Assembly (NCBI RefSeq): GCF_030697375.1
Contig: NZ_JAUYQD010000020.1
Location: 1-61,643, forward strand
DNA: 61,643 nucleotides
Reading direction: 5' to 3'
From: Rhodoferax sp.
GTDB taxonomy: Bacteria; Pseudomonadota; Gammaproteobacteria; Burkholderiales; Burkholderiaceae_C
The first letter of the stretch is position 1; every line of letters starts with the position of its first letter. The position numbers were made by a program, and so were the translations under genes. Of this stretch, positions 25,386-34,298 are shown piece after piece. A model generated the notes under the pieces. That model was not told the origin of the DNA. It saw only the letters and a list, made by a program, of their open reading frames with translations, and made no database searches.

Positions 25386-27634
25386 TCGTTTTCCTTCAGA
25401 AAATCGGCCATCAACCCACGCAACTGCTTTTCAAGCAAAACGCGTTGTTGCGAAATCGGCCCCAGACAAGCACTTTCCAGTTGGGCGGCAACATCCTTCA
25501 ACTCTTGCAACCTCAACGCCGCCGCCGCACCACATACGGCATGCGCAACCTCCCTCACACCATCCCAATCGGACTCTGCCACAGAACCTTTGAGTCGCCG
25601 CAGGTGCATACCAACGTCCTGCCTGAAAACCGCCCTCAAATCGGCCTGCCACTCTAGCGCGAAATCAGGTCCCGCGCCGGTACGGGTTGCCACAGGCCCT
25701 TGACCCGGTCTATGGTCCATCTCACCCGCCCCCAACAGATGGTCCAATTGGGTGAGATCCACGTCCTGTACCTGCAAGGCAGGCACCAGCGCCACGCCCC
25801 TGGCTATTTGAAAATCGACGGCCCGCTGTACCAAAGCATGCAGTTCTTGCACACGCACGGGCTTGGTGAGAAAGTCATTCATGCCAACCCGTTCCGTTTT
25901 TTCCCGCTCCTGCGGCGAGGCGTTGGCCGTCATTGCACAGATAAAGACGTCACGGTCCATAACAGGTGCATTGCCAGTGCCGCCTTGACGAATTTGCACT
26001 GCAGCTTCGCAGCCACCCAGTTCAGGCATACGCAAATCCATCAATATCAAATCAAAGTTCTCTCTTGAGGCGGCTTCAACCACTTGAATCCCGGTTTCCA
26101 CAATCTGCACACGGTGCCCCATGTCTTCCAGAAAGGTACGCGCAACCATCTGGTTGGTTGGCGTATCCTCCGCCAACAGGATGTTCAATTGGTATTCGTG
26201 CGCTTTTAAATGCGAGGGTGATGGAGCCAGTGGAATAGCGGCAACGTGCTCACCGGAATGGGTTGCAAGCGGTAGCACTACTTCGAAACGGGTACCCTCC
26301 CCCACACAACTTTGAACCGACACGGTGCCCCCCATGGCATCCACCAGCATCTTGCTGATGGCCAGCCCCAGGCCGGTTCCACCATACCGTTTTTGCACGG
26401 ATGAGTCGGCCTGCTCGAACTCCCGAAACAATTTGGCAATGGCGTGTGCAGGAATTCCCACCCCCGTGTCCCGGACGACAAACTGCACCCTGGTATCGTC
26501 TGGCAAGTCTGAAACTACCCGCTTGACCTCCAAATCGACCTGCCCAGCGTTCGTGAATTTCAGCGCATTGCTGATGAGATTGAACAAAACCTGGCGTAAA
26601 CGCATAGGGTCTGCATACCGAATGGTATTGAGCTGGGGGTCTACGTGGTAACGAAAGCGAATGTTCTTTTCATCGGCACGCAACCGAAAAACCTCCATCG
26701 AACCAGCAAGAAAACTGTTCAGATCAAAGTACTCTGGATCTAAAGTGATCTTTCCCGCTTCAATTTTTGAAAAATCCAGTACGTCATTGATGATTCCCAG
26801 CAGGGATTCGGCGTTTTGGAGCGAAACCGCCAATAAATGGCCCAACGCCGGATCCTGATTGCGTTTTTCAGCAATTTCCAGCATGCCGATGACGCCGCTA
26901 AGCGGGGTTCTCAGCTCATGGGTCATGTGGGCTAAAAATTCACTTTTTGCTTCGTTGGCGCGCTCCTGTGCGTGCAGCGCCTCACTCAATTGCTGGGACA
27001 TTTTGTCCAGCCTGTCACGCTTGGACTGCACCGACGTCAACAATTCACCAATCGTTTTTTGGTAGCCCCCAATTGAATAAAGAATGACCGTGGGAACCAC
27101 GGTGGTTCCTAACATGAACAATATCCACGTAGTTGGCAATAAAAAGAATGCGTTCAAATCGATGGTACTAACCATCACGCCGGTCAAATACAGGATGCCG
27201 ACAACCAATGCGGTCAATGCAGTCAATGCAGTGGCAACAATGCCGGCCCGAAGTGAATACAAGGTGCTAAGCAAAAAATTGCCTTGGACTACCCAGCCAT
27301 ACGCAGTAGATGCGGCACCAAACACAAGCAAGCCGGAAAAACCAACAATCGACAAAATGAGGACCGGCATGGCGGCCCTCACTGCAAAGGGAATTTTGCG
27401 TCGAAAGGGAAATGCCGTAAGGACCACCAAAACCATCGCCACGAACACGATGTTGATGGTCAAGGTTCCCGACTGACCGCGGACAAAAATGTCGGCCAAG
27501 CGCCAAACCAGTACAGGAAACACCAGCAAGGATAGAAGGAAAAACGCATACCACATGCGTTCCACCAAATTCTGACGGACTTTCGCCATCTGTTCAAAAA
27601 CAGCATCGTCCGAAACAACAAGTTCACCGCTCAT
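25382..27634 (-). CDS. Membrane hybrid sensor kinase with receiver and Hpt domains
   Basis: The 750-residue protein starts with about six membrane segments (residues 27-205) and no large external loop. A short coiled-coil linker follows. The HisKA domain has His near 237 in MTHELRTPLSGVIGML. The ATPase has NALKFT, DTGVGIP and GTGLGLAISK. A receiver domain follows (LLAEDTPTNQMV, LILMDLRMPELGG, FLTKP). The C-terminal 70 residues contain AHAVCGAAAALRL, which fits a histidine phosphotransfer domain. All phosphorelay modules are therefore in one chain. The convergent PilZ gene suggests a surface-behaviour pathway, but this is only context. Confidence 0.92.
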   Translation of the reverse strand: MSGELVVSDDAVFEQMAKVRQNLVERMWYAFFLLSLLVFPVLVWRLADIFVRGQSGTLTINIVFVAMVLVVLTAFPFRRKIPFAVRAAMPVLILSIVGFSGLLVFGAASTAYGWVVQGNFLLSTLYSLRAGIVATALTALTALVVGILYLTGVMVSTIDLNAFFLLPTTWILFMLGTTVVPTVILYSIGGYQKTIGELLTSVQSKRDRLDKMSQQLSEALHAQERANEAKSEFLAHMTHELRTPLSGVIGMLEIAEKRNQDPALGHLLAVSLQNAESLLGIINDVLDFSKIEAGKITLDPEYFDLNSFLAGSMEVFRLRADEKNIRFRYHVDPQLNTIRYADPMRLRQVLFNLISNALKFTNAGQVDLEVKRVVSDLPDDTRVQFVVRDTGVGIPAHAIAKLFREFEQADSSVQKRYGGTGLGLAISKMLVDAMGGTVSVQSCVGEGTRFEVVLPLATHSGEHVAAIPLAPSPSHLKAHEYQLNILLAEDTPTNQMVARTFLEDMGHRVQIVETGIQVVEAASRENFDLILMDLRMPELGGCEAAVQIRQGGTGNAPVMDRDVFICAMTANASPQEREKTERVGMNDFLTKPVRVQELHALVQRAVDFQIARGVALVPALQVQDVDLTQLDHLLGAGEMDHRPGQGPVATRTGAGPDFALEWQADLRAVFRQDVGMHLRRLKGSVAESDWDGVREVAHAVCGAAAALRLQELKDVAAQLESACLGPISQQRVLLEKQLRGLMADFLKENE

Positions 27635-27778
27635 TGAGTCCTCCCAGAGTGGCCTGCACTACTGCGCGCACGCTTGCTTTATCACAGCGCGAACACCAGT
27701 GTATTGGCAAATCCGGCCCCTGCCTAGCGTGCCTGGGTGCGAAAATAGGACTCGGGGCACACTGCCCACAGCATCAAC

Positions 27779-29062
27779 TCAAGCCAGCGTATCTGCCCAA
27801 ATGTTACGCGCCCAGGCCATCGCGTAGTTAGCCTCCAATGGGCTTGCTGCAGCAGACAAGCCACCGGCACCTAGCACCGGCAACATGGTCTTTCGCTCTG
27901 TGTCGTAGCGATGAACGCTGGCCACATGGACCGCATCTTCATCGCTCACAAAGCTGTAGCAGGTGTTGCTGTAAATCGGCATGCCATTGGGCACTTGACC
28001 AGTGAGCAAGGCCACTACGGCGGCTGCACAGGTTTTTCCCTGCTGGTTGGCCATGTGGCCGGACTTGGGCATGCCGGGGGCGGCAAGAATGGAGTCACCT
28101 ACGACATGGATATTTTTGGTGGCCTTGGATTCAAAGCTTACAAAATCCACCTCACACCAGCGTTTGCTCGCCGTCGCCAGCCCGGACTTCCACGCAATTT
28201 CACCCGCACGCATACCGGGAATCACATTCAACACATCCGCCTTCAAGTCTTCCTGAAACTCAAATTTCAAGGTCTGGTTAAGAACATCCACATCCACCAC
28301 GCTGTGTTTGGGGCGGTATTCAATGATGTCTTTGTAACGCTCCGCCCACGCTTTTTTGAACAAGGCCCCTTTGGCCGTGACATCATCATTGGCATCCAGA
28401 ATCAGCACTTTGGATCGGGGCTTGGCCTTGCTGAAATAGTTCGCGACCAAACAAGCTCGTTCGTAGGGGCCAGGTGGACAGCGATAAGGCGCCGCTGGAA
28501 TGGACAAGGCATACACCCCACCATCCGGCATGGACTCCAGTTGCTTGCGCAAGGCCAGCGTTTGGGCGCCTGCTTTCCACGCATGCAGCACTTTGTCTCG
28601 CGCGCTGGCTTGGGCCATGCCTGGCAGCGTTTCCCACATGAAATCCACGCCGGGCGACACAATCAGACGGTCATAGCCCAACACCCCACCACCAGCCAGC
28701 CGGACCTGTCGCTTGTCCGCATCCATGGCCGTCACCAAGTCACGTACCCATTCAACCCCGTGGTGTGTGAGCAAGTTGTCATAGGGCATGGAAATATCGG
28801 CCATGGTCTTGCTGCCCCCCACCACCAGATTGGAGATAGGGCAAGACACAAATGCCGCATTCGGCTCCACCAGGGTGACATGGATACCGTAGTCCGACCA
28901 CATGCGCACATACTTGGCTGCTACGGCGCCCCCATAACCACCGCCCACCACCACCACCCGGGGTTGCGCGCGGGTCGCTGTGGACGCCTGGGCATTGCGC
29001 CCCCCCAAAGTGCTGGACAGAACGCCCGCACCCACAGTCTGAACGAATTGGCGACGTTGCAT
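27779..29062 (-). CDS. fccB: Flavocytochrome c sulfide dehydrogenase, flavoprotein subunit
   Basis: The mature frame starts at the ATG at 29062, preceded by an AAGGGGGG-type site, giving 427 residues with a twin-arginine leader (QRRQFVQTVGAG). FAD binding is at VVVVGGGYGGAVAAKYV. The flavin-disulfide reductase fold includes FVSCPISNLVVGG, APYRCPPGPYERA and SNTCYSFVSDEDA. The Cys residues in the last two segments correspond, I believe, to the redox-active pair of FccB. The enzyme oxidises sulfide in the periplasm. It lies ten bases after its cytochrome subunit gene. No sox cluster is in the window. Confidence 0.9.
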   Translation of the reverse strand: MQRRQFVQTVGAGVLSSTLGGRNAQASTATRAQPRVVVVGGGYGGAVAAKYVRMWSDYGIHVTLVEPNAAFVSCPISNLVVGGSKTMADISMPYDNLLTHHGVEWVRDLVTAMDADKRQVRLAGGGVLGYDRLIVSPGVDFMWETLPGMAQASARDKVLHAWKAGAQTLALRKQLESMPDGGVYALSIPAAPYRCPPGPYERACLVANYFSKAKPRSKVLILDANDDVTAKGALFKKAWAERYKDIIEYRPKHSVVDVDVLNQTLKFEFQEDLKADVLNVIPGMRAGEIAWKSGLATASKRWCEVDFVSFESKATKNIHVVGDSILAAPGMPKSGHMANQQGKTCAAAVVALLTGQVPNGMPIYSNTCYSFVSDEDAVHVASVHRYDTERKTMLPVLGAGGLSAAASPLEANYAMAWARNIWADTLA

Positions 29063-29072
29063 GCGGCCCCCC

Positions 29073-29375
29073 TTATCTTTTTTGCGCTGCAAAATAGCTG
29101 GCCAGTTGCTCCAACTGCGCATCCGAATACCCCTTGGCGAGTTGGTGCATGAGGGTTGCGGGTGTTTTCCCCATTTTGAAGTCCAGCAGTTTCTTGCGTA
29201 AATCGTCTTGAGACTGCCCCGCCAGCGGCTCAATGCCGGGCTGGGAAACGCCGTTGGTACCATGGCAAGCGGCACAAGATGCCGCCATGCTGCGCACCTG
29301 CAATGCATCGGCACGGGCCAGCAGCGCTACGGTGCCCAGCGCCATACCAGCTACCAGACTGATCCACTTTTTCAT
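29073..29375 (-). CDS. fccA: Flavocytochrome c sulfide dehydrogenase, cytochrome subunit
   Basis: The 100-residue protein has a cleavable signal peptide (1-22, ending ALLARA) and a single haem site CAACH at about 34-38. The axial Met candidate is in FKMGKTPATLM. The small class I cytochrome passes electrons from the flavin subunit to the respiratory chain. Some FccA are dihaem and about twice as long, so this is the short monohaem form, also called SoxE-like. Confidence 0.85.
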   Translation of the reverse strand: MKKWISLVAGMALGTVALLARADALQVRSMAASCAACHGTNGVSQPGIEPLAGQSQDDLRKKLLDFKMGKTPATLMHQLAKGYSDAQLEQLASYFAAQKR

Positions 29376-29426
29376 ACTGTTTCCATGAGAAGAACTAGCG
29401 TATCGAGACTTCTACTTATCTGAAAA

Positions 29427-30359
29427 TTACACTCTCACTCTGGAACCTACTAAGTAAGGCGGTCGAGCCTTTATTTCATTGAACAATTGCGCAATGTATG
29501 CGCCGAGCACCCCAAGGGCGAGCAAATTGGCTGAGCCAAAAAACACCATCACAATGGTGAGTGATGTCCATCCAGAGATGGCATTGCCGGTTTCCCAAGA
29601 CCAGATGGCTTGCGCGGTCAGTGCAACAGATACAGCAAGACCAAAAAAACCAAGCCGAAACACCAGCGTCAGCGGTTGTGCAGAAAAGCCAGTGATACCG
29701 TTGATAGCTAATGATAACAACCCCCGCGTACTCCAAGCGGTTTGACCTGCCAATCGAGGTAGCACATCAAATTCGATGTCAACTTGCTTAAATCCGGTCC
29801 AAACGGTCATAGCTCGAAAGAAACGGATTCGTTCAGGCATGCGCAGCAAAGCGTCAACCACGGGGCGCTTCAACAATCGATAGTCACAAGCATTTTGCAA
29901 ATCCAAGCCAGTTGCAGCCAGCATGATGCGATTAAATCCCCTTGACAGCACGCGCGCAAACCAAGTATCTGCATCCCGGGTCCGTTTTTTGGCCGCAACT
30001 ATGGCGACACTTTCATCTTCGGCGCAGGCAAGCATCTTCGGAAGCAACGCAGGTGGATGCTGACCATCACCGTCCATCACAACGATCCAATCACCGCGAG
30101 CAGCCTCCAAGCCCGCCAAGATAGCGGCCTCCTTTCCAAAATTGCGGGTAAACCGGAGCCCACAAATCCGCGAGTCTGTCGTTGCAAGAGCAACTACCTG
30201 CGCCCATGTATCGTCGCGACTTCCGTCATCAACACAAATGACCTCCCATTCACAACCCCATTTCGCCAATGCGTTGTGCAAAGCAGGCAGCAACAAAGGC
30301 AAAGATTCGACCTCGTTGTGCAGCGGAACAATGATGGAAAGCTTGGGACGGTTTGACAT
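29427..30359 (-). CDS. GT2 family glycosyltransferase, DPM1/GtrB-like
   Basis: The protein has 310 residues from the ATG at 30359; a TTG seven codons earlier is possible. The GT-A domain has SIIVPLHNEVESL, ICVDDGSRDDT and VVMDGDGQHPP. Two C-terminal membrane segments (about 230-255 and 265-295) make it similar to polyprenyl-phosphate sugar transferases (DPM1, ArnC, GtrB). These load a sugar onto a lipid carrier at the inner membrane. Its gene follows the GtrA-like flippase gene by five bases, the usual GtrA-GtrB pairing. Confidence 0.9.
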   Translation of the reverse strand: MSNRPKLSIIVPLHNEVESLPLLLPALHNALAKWGCEWEVICVDDGSRDDTWAQVVALATTDSRICGLRFTRNFGKEAAILAGLEAARGDWIVVMDGDGQHPPALLPKMLACAEDESVAIVAAKKRTRDADTWFARVLSRGFNRIMLAATGLDLQNACDYRLLKRPVVDALLRMPERIRFFRAMTVWTGFKQVDIEFDVLPRLAGQTAWSTRGLLSLAINGITGFSAQPLTLVFRLGFFGLAVSVALTAQAIWSWETGNAISGWTSLTIVMVFFGSANLLALGVLGAYIAQLFNEIKARPPYLVGSRVRV

Positions 30360-30364
30360 ACGAT

Positions 30365-30748
30365 CTACCGGAAAACCCAATGACGGGCGATAAAAAAATT
30401 AAAAACCACAACAAACATTTCAACTCCGAGCTTGGCTGCTATTTCGCCGGCACCAGCGGCAGTTATTACAGCCAGTAAAAGTGTGGAAAAAAGTGTTGCA
30501 CTAGTCCACAACAATACATAGCGCCAAGCCGAGCGCAGCCATCCGCCCAATCGCTCCGAACGCGAAAAAGTCCAAAAATAATTACCTGCATAGGCCGCCA
30601 CAGCGCCACCCAAGCGTGCAAAAACGTTAGCCAGAACCAAACTCATATCCATTGCGCGCAGTGCATGAAAACTCCCCACATCAACGGCCAGAGCAAGCCC
30701 GCCAACGGCCCCATAGTGCAAGAACTGCAAGAGCACAGAAGGTTTCAC
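30365..30748 (-). CDS. GtrA-like membrane protein (lipid-linked sugar flippase)
   Basis: GTG at 30748 is chosen because it overlaps the preceding stop as GTGA and has AGGGGGA six bases upstream; the product is then 127 residues. Four membrane segments cover most of the length (for example LHYGAVGGLALAVDVGSF and YVLLWTSATLFSTLLLAVI). The tail VVVFNFFIARHWVFR is characteristic of GtrA. The family is thought to flip polyprenyl-phosphate-sugars for envelope glycosylation. Confidence 0.88.
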   Translation of the reverse strand: MKPSVLLQFLHYGAVGGLALAVDVGSFHALRAMDMSLVLANVFARLGGAVAAYAGNYFWTFSRSERLGGWLRSAWRYVLLWTSATLFSTLLLAVITAAGAGEIAAKLGVEMFVVVFNFFIARHWVFR

Positions 30749-33348
30749 GGATTTCCCCCTTGCGCCACACGCTTCGCCCATCGGTCATTGGGAAACTCCT
30801 GGAGCAACCTTTCTCGTACCAATTTTGATTCCGCAGTCGCACCTGCAGCTTGAGCGAGTTGCGCCTGGGCAAAAAGCGACTCAGGTAGCCAGAACCCGTA
30901 AAAATGGGCAGTGAGTTCACGATATCGCGTCAACGCTGCCTCGGTGCGACCCGCCTGTTCATTGGCTTTGGCAGACCAAAACAACGCTTCTTCTTTTTTG
31001 GCGTCACCTTTTCTGGCTGCAAAGGCCTGATCGAACTCGTCGGCGGCCTTTGCATGGTTACCCGCTCGCATCAACTCCCATGCCTGCGTATATAGGCGCT
31101 CCGGGTTGTGCAAATGAAGCCAGATTCCAAGGGCAATGAGAAATATGGGCCAAAGTAAGGCCCACCCGTCTCGCGGCCAGGGATTACCGGGTTCGGCCGC
31201 CACCGTCACGGAGCGAAAATCCCTCCACACCAGTGCACCGAGGGCCAGTAAGCTCAACAGCGTTGCAACCATCCCCACCGCCCCGATGGATGTATGACCA
31301 TACTCCAGCTCAACATCGGCTTCTTCCGGTATCACAAGCATAAAGCCTGGGCCGGCAAGATGCAGACTCCCCTTGCTTACCAAATGCCAGCGCGGATGCC
31401 AAGCCATGCGCACCAAATGTGCCGCGCCAACAGCGTCGGTTCGCCAACGTATGCTGTGGCGCTCCACTTTCAGATCATGAATGCGGCCCGAGACGGACGG
31501 CGACACCATGGCATGCTCCGCGCCGTCGGAAAATACTGGCAACTCGTTCAAAAAGCGCTGACTTGAGCGAAACCAGCGAAAACTCTCTTCCATCCACCCT
31601 TTCGTTGGCAACCACCGAAGCGGACGGTCCACCAGATCGACCATTTGAGTATTGAATCCCTTTAATCGGAAAACGTGAAAAGGTGGCGCTTTAGCAACTT
31701 CATCGAACGCTCCCGAGGCTGCAAACAGGCGTCGTGTGTCTTCGTTGCGCACTAACACCTCATTGGAATAGAGAAAATTCATGTGTACCCCCGCCGTGGC
31801 GAGGTCCATACTCCCACTTGGAAAGCGCGCCAGTGGTGATGACGGATGCGCCGACACTTCACTTTGCAATTGATAAGTAGCAGGACTCAAGAGAGCAGAC
31901 TCCATATAGAGTCCCTCCAGCACCGGGCGGCTTCCAAGAAACATGGGCAATGCTTCGAGTGCACGCGTGGAACCAATGTCGCTGTTGGCGGGATCGTGCT
32001 CAAACAGCAAGCGCGGACTAGCAAGATTTCCTGACAAGGCGGGAAACAGACGCGACAACAGATTCCACTGTGGTTTGGATTCAAGGCCGCTGTGATTCCA
32101 CAGACCCCAGTCTGGCGCCGCAACGACGTGCAAACTCATCCATCCTGCAAAGCTAACAGCACAAGCAGCTCCCAGCAGCGCCAGTCCCCAGCGCGAAACA
32201 GGAAGGAAAGCACCCGACACCCGCAGCAGTAAACTGCCCCACAACCAAGCGCACGCAATGCCACCCAACAGCCACACGAAGGGGAAAAACCGTATGTTGG
32301 CGAGACCAATTTTGCCACCCGCCAAAAAACCAATGGCAGCCAATAGTGCGCTACAGGCCATGAACCCAGCATGTCGCACACTGCGGTCAACTTCGAGAGT
32401 GGCAGGAACCAGGCGCCGCAAGGCTGGGATCACCTGCATCAACCCCATGAATAGGGCCGCCACCAAACCGGTTGCAAAAATTGGCAGTACGGACCTTGGC
32501 AGCAAATCCTGCCAATTTTGAACTTCAAACAGCGCATCATTGGGAATGGTGATGCCATGCATTTCCAGCATTGGCCACAGCCAGCCAGCTAGCAGGAAAA
32601 AAGCAAAACTATGCCCAAGAGTTAGCAATCGTAGGTTGCGCAAAAAATTGCGCCCATCTAACAAAAAAGCCGTGGTGGCGAAACCGGTGATGAGTAGGGC
32701 AAACCCGTGTGAAAACCCTGTAGCAGCTTCAAGTAAGGCTGGTAGCCACCAGTAGCGTCCTGTGGCAATCGCCCGTTGCCAGGCAAACAATGCCACTACC
32801 GCAAAAATTACGCCATAGCTATAGGCAAACTCCCCCGCCAGGGTGGACAACAAATTCCCTCCCCAAATCGAATTTTGTTCCTGCAACAAAAATGCCAGAC
32901 TAGCCAAAACGCCCCAAATCGCCACAACACGCGGTAGTTTCAGCCAATACACGCTGCCCAACCACACCGCACCAGAGAGCAACATTGCAGCTGCAAACAT
33001 GCCAAGTTTCATGGCCGGGGCAAAGGGCAAAATGCCAGCCAGGGCAGCAATGGATATAAAGGGTAGCGGAAAGTAATATGACAAGAACGGCAAACCTGCA
33101 AACACTTCAGGCATCCATGCCGTAATGTGGCCTTTGGGCAAAAGTTCGTGGGCGTATACCCAGGCGTAAAGCAGGTGCGAGGCTGTATCACCACCCGTTG
33201 GCAAATTGCCAGAAACTAAAAACTGAAATCCAAGCAATGATGCAACCAGTGCAGCACACAGACCGACAACTACCACATCCAAGATGAGCAGCCCCAGCCG
33301 GCCCGCTAACCCACTACGAAGAAAAATTAATCCACGCGAAAATGGCAT
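30745..33348 (-). CDS. Large polytopic membrane protein with C-terminal TPR-like region
   Basis: The 867-residue protein has about 11-13 membrane segments in residues 15-400. A luminal-type loop follows the first one (GGDTASHLLYAWVYAHELLP). The segment PEVFAGLPFLSYYFPLPF is also notable; this layout recalls the PTPS-related/GT-C-like membrane proteins. A large soluble region (about 410-690), one or two more membrane segments (about 695-755) and a helical TPR-like tail with repeated Ala-rich helices complete it. It may be an integral glycosyltransferase using the lipid-linked sugar made next door, but no catalytic motif is certain. Confidence 0.7.
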   Translation of the reverse strand: MPFSRGLIFLRSGLAGRLGLLILDVVVVGLCAALVASLLGFQFLVSGNLPTGGDTASHLLYAWVYAHELLPKGHITAWMPEVFAGLPFLSYYFPLPFISIAALAGILPFAPAMKLGMFAAAMLLSGAVWLGSVYWLKLPRVVAIWGVLASLAFLLQEQNSIWGGNLLSTLAGEFAYSYGVIFAVVALFAWQRAIATGRYWWLPALLEAATGFSHGFALLITGFATTAFLLDGRNFLRNLRLLTLGHSFAFFLLAGWLWPMLEMHGITIPNDALFEVQNWQDLLPRSVLPIFATGLVAALFMGLMQVIPALRRLVPATLEVDRSVRHAGFMACSALLAAIGFLAGGKIGLANIRFFPFVWLLGGIACAWLWGSLLLRVSGAFLPVSRWGLALLGAACAVSFAGWMSLHVVAAPDWGLWNHSGLESKPQWNLLSRLFPALSGNLASPRLLFEHDPANSDIGSTRALEALPMFLGSRPVLEGLYMESALLSPATYQLQSEVSAHPSSPLARFPSGSMDLATAGVHMNFLYSNEVLVRNEDTRRLFAASGAFDEVAKAPPFHVFRLKGFNTQMVDLVDRPLRWLPTKGWMEESFRWFRSSQRFLNELPVFSDGAEHAMVSPSVSGRIHDLKVERHSIRWRTDAVGAAHLVRMAWHPRWHLVSKGSLHLAGPGFMLVIPEEADVELEYGHTSIGAVGMVATLLSLLALGALVWRDFRSVTVAAEPGNPWPRDGWALLWPIFLIALGIWLHLHNPERLYTQAWELMRAGNHAKAADEFDQAFAARKGDAKKEEALFWSAKANEQAGRTEAALTRYRELTAHFYGFWLPESLFAQAQLAQAAGATAESKLVRERLLQEFPNDRWAKRVAQGGNP

Positions 33349-33355
33349 AAAAAAA

Positions 33356-34216
33356 TTACTTTAAATCGAGGCAAACTGAACGCACCCGACCGAGTCCAAG
33401 GCAACCCACAAATACCAGCACACCACCTAACCCGGCAACAACCCAGGCCAGCGTTCCACTATTGGCCCGCAACCAACGCAACCAAACAGGTACCTGCTCT
33501 GCACCTGGCACCATGCCATCCGTCACCACTTGCAATTGCTGTGTACCATCCGCAAACTCATGCACCAGCCACCCCCCCATTTGTCCTTCGCCAGTATCAA
33601 GTGACAGAATTGACCTATCTGCCCACACGTGGTGCACCGGATCGGGCGGAACCAACTCAGGCGAGAATGCGTGCGCCAACTGCGCAATGCCTTTGTATGG
33701 ATCCACAATGGCATACGTCGTGACAATTCTTGCACCATTTGAATGACCAGCCAGAATATCCAGACGCCGCCCATCACGCTGACTAACCAGCGGACTTGGA
33801 AACAGTAATGGGGATTGGTGCCACGCAACTTGAACGATATGACTACCGGCTTGGTCATATAAGATGATCAAAAGTGGATCCACGCGGCCAAGCCCCTTTA
33901 CCCCCCTTGTTACGCCCCGAAGAGCTTTCAGCGAGCCTTCCGGGGGCAAGTAGTTTGAATTTCCAGAAAGCACTTGCATCTTCCGCCATTTGGCAGATGC
34001 GTCCAAAGTCCACAGTGCAAGCTGATAACCAGCATCAGACCCCTTGTTGACAATGGACACTTCGTCGCCCGCAAACTCCACGGCAAACCCGATGGAGCCA
34101 GCCTGAGATACTGATGAAGCAACAAGTAACCAAATTAATGCAACAAAACGTCGTACCCAATCAAAGAGGCACAATCCCTGAAAACAATTGAATTTAGGCT
34201 GATCAAATACAGGCAT
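33356..34216 (-). CDS. Secreted or membrane-anchored protein of unknown function
   Basis: The 286-residue protein has an N-terminal hydrophobic signal (about residues 20-38, ending SVSQAGS) and a second hydrophobic segment near the C-terminus (VVAGLGGVLVFVGCLGLG). That second segment is followed by a short basic tail, so the body faces the periplasm and is anchored at its end. The body (40-250) is beta-rich and contains HSNGARIVTTYAIVDPYKG and LSLDTGEGQMGGWLVHEF. No family is recognised. It lies seven bases upstream of the polytopic protein gene and is co-transcribed with it. Confidence 0.65.
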   Translation of the reverse strand: MPVFDQPKFNCFQGLCLFDWVRRFVALIWLLVASSVSQAGSIGFAVEFAGDEVSIVNKGSDAGYQLALWTLDASAKWRKMQVLSGNSNYLPPEGSLKALRGVTRGVKGLGRVDPLLIILYDQAGSHIVQVAWHQSPLLFPSPLVSQRDGRRLDILAGHSNGARIVTTYAIVDPYKGIAQLAHAFSPELVPPDPVHHVWADRSILSLDTGEGQMGGWLVHEFADGTQQLQVVTDGMVPGAEQVPVWLRWLRANSGTLAWVVAGLGGVLVFVGCLGLGRVRSVCLDLK

Positions 34217-34238
34217 CGTTTTCTAAATCGACCCATAA

Positions 34239-34266
34239 AAAATGGGGGCCAAAAGGCCCCCCGTTT
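34239..34266 (-). terminator. Terminator after the threonine-repeat lipoprotein gene
   Basis: On the minus strand GGGGGGCC and GGCCCCCA form a strong stem around TTTT, followed by TTTTTT. It lies just downstream of the lipoprotein gene and 20 bases before the next start at 34216, so the two genes are separate transcription units. Confidence 0.85.
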
Positions 34267-34298
34267 ACTGCAAAATTAAATAACCGAATATCGCCAAA

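Noticed and set aside
29063..29314. Longer N-terminus for fccB
   Set aside because: The added 84 codons overlap the cytochrome gene in another frame, while the twin-arginine leader begins at 29062 behind a strong ribosome site.
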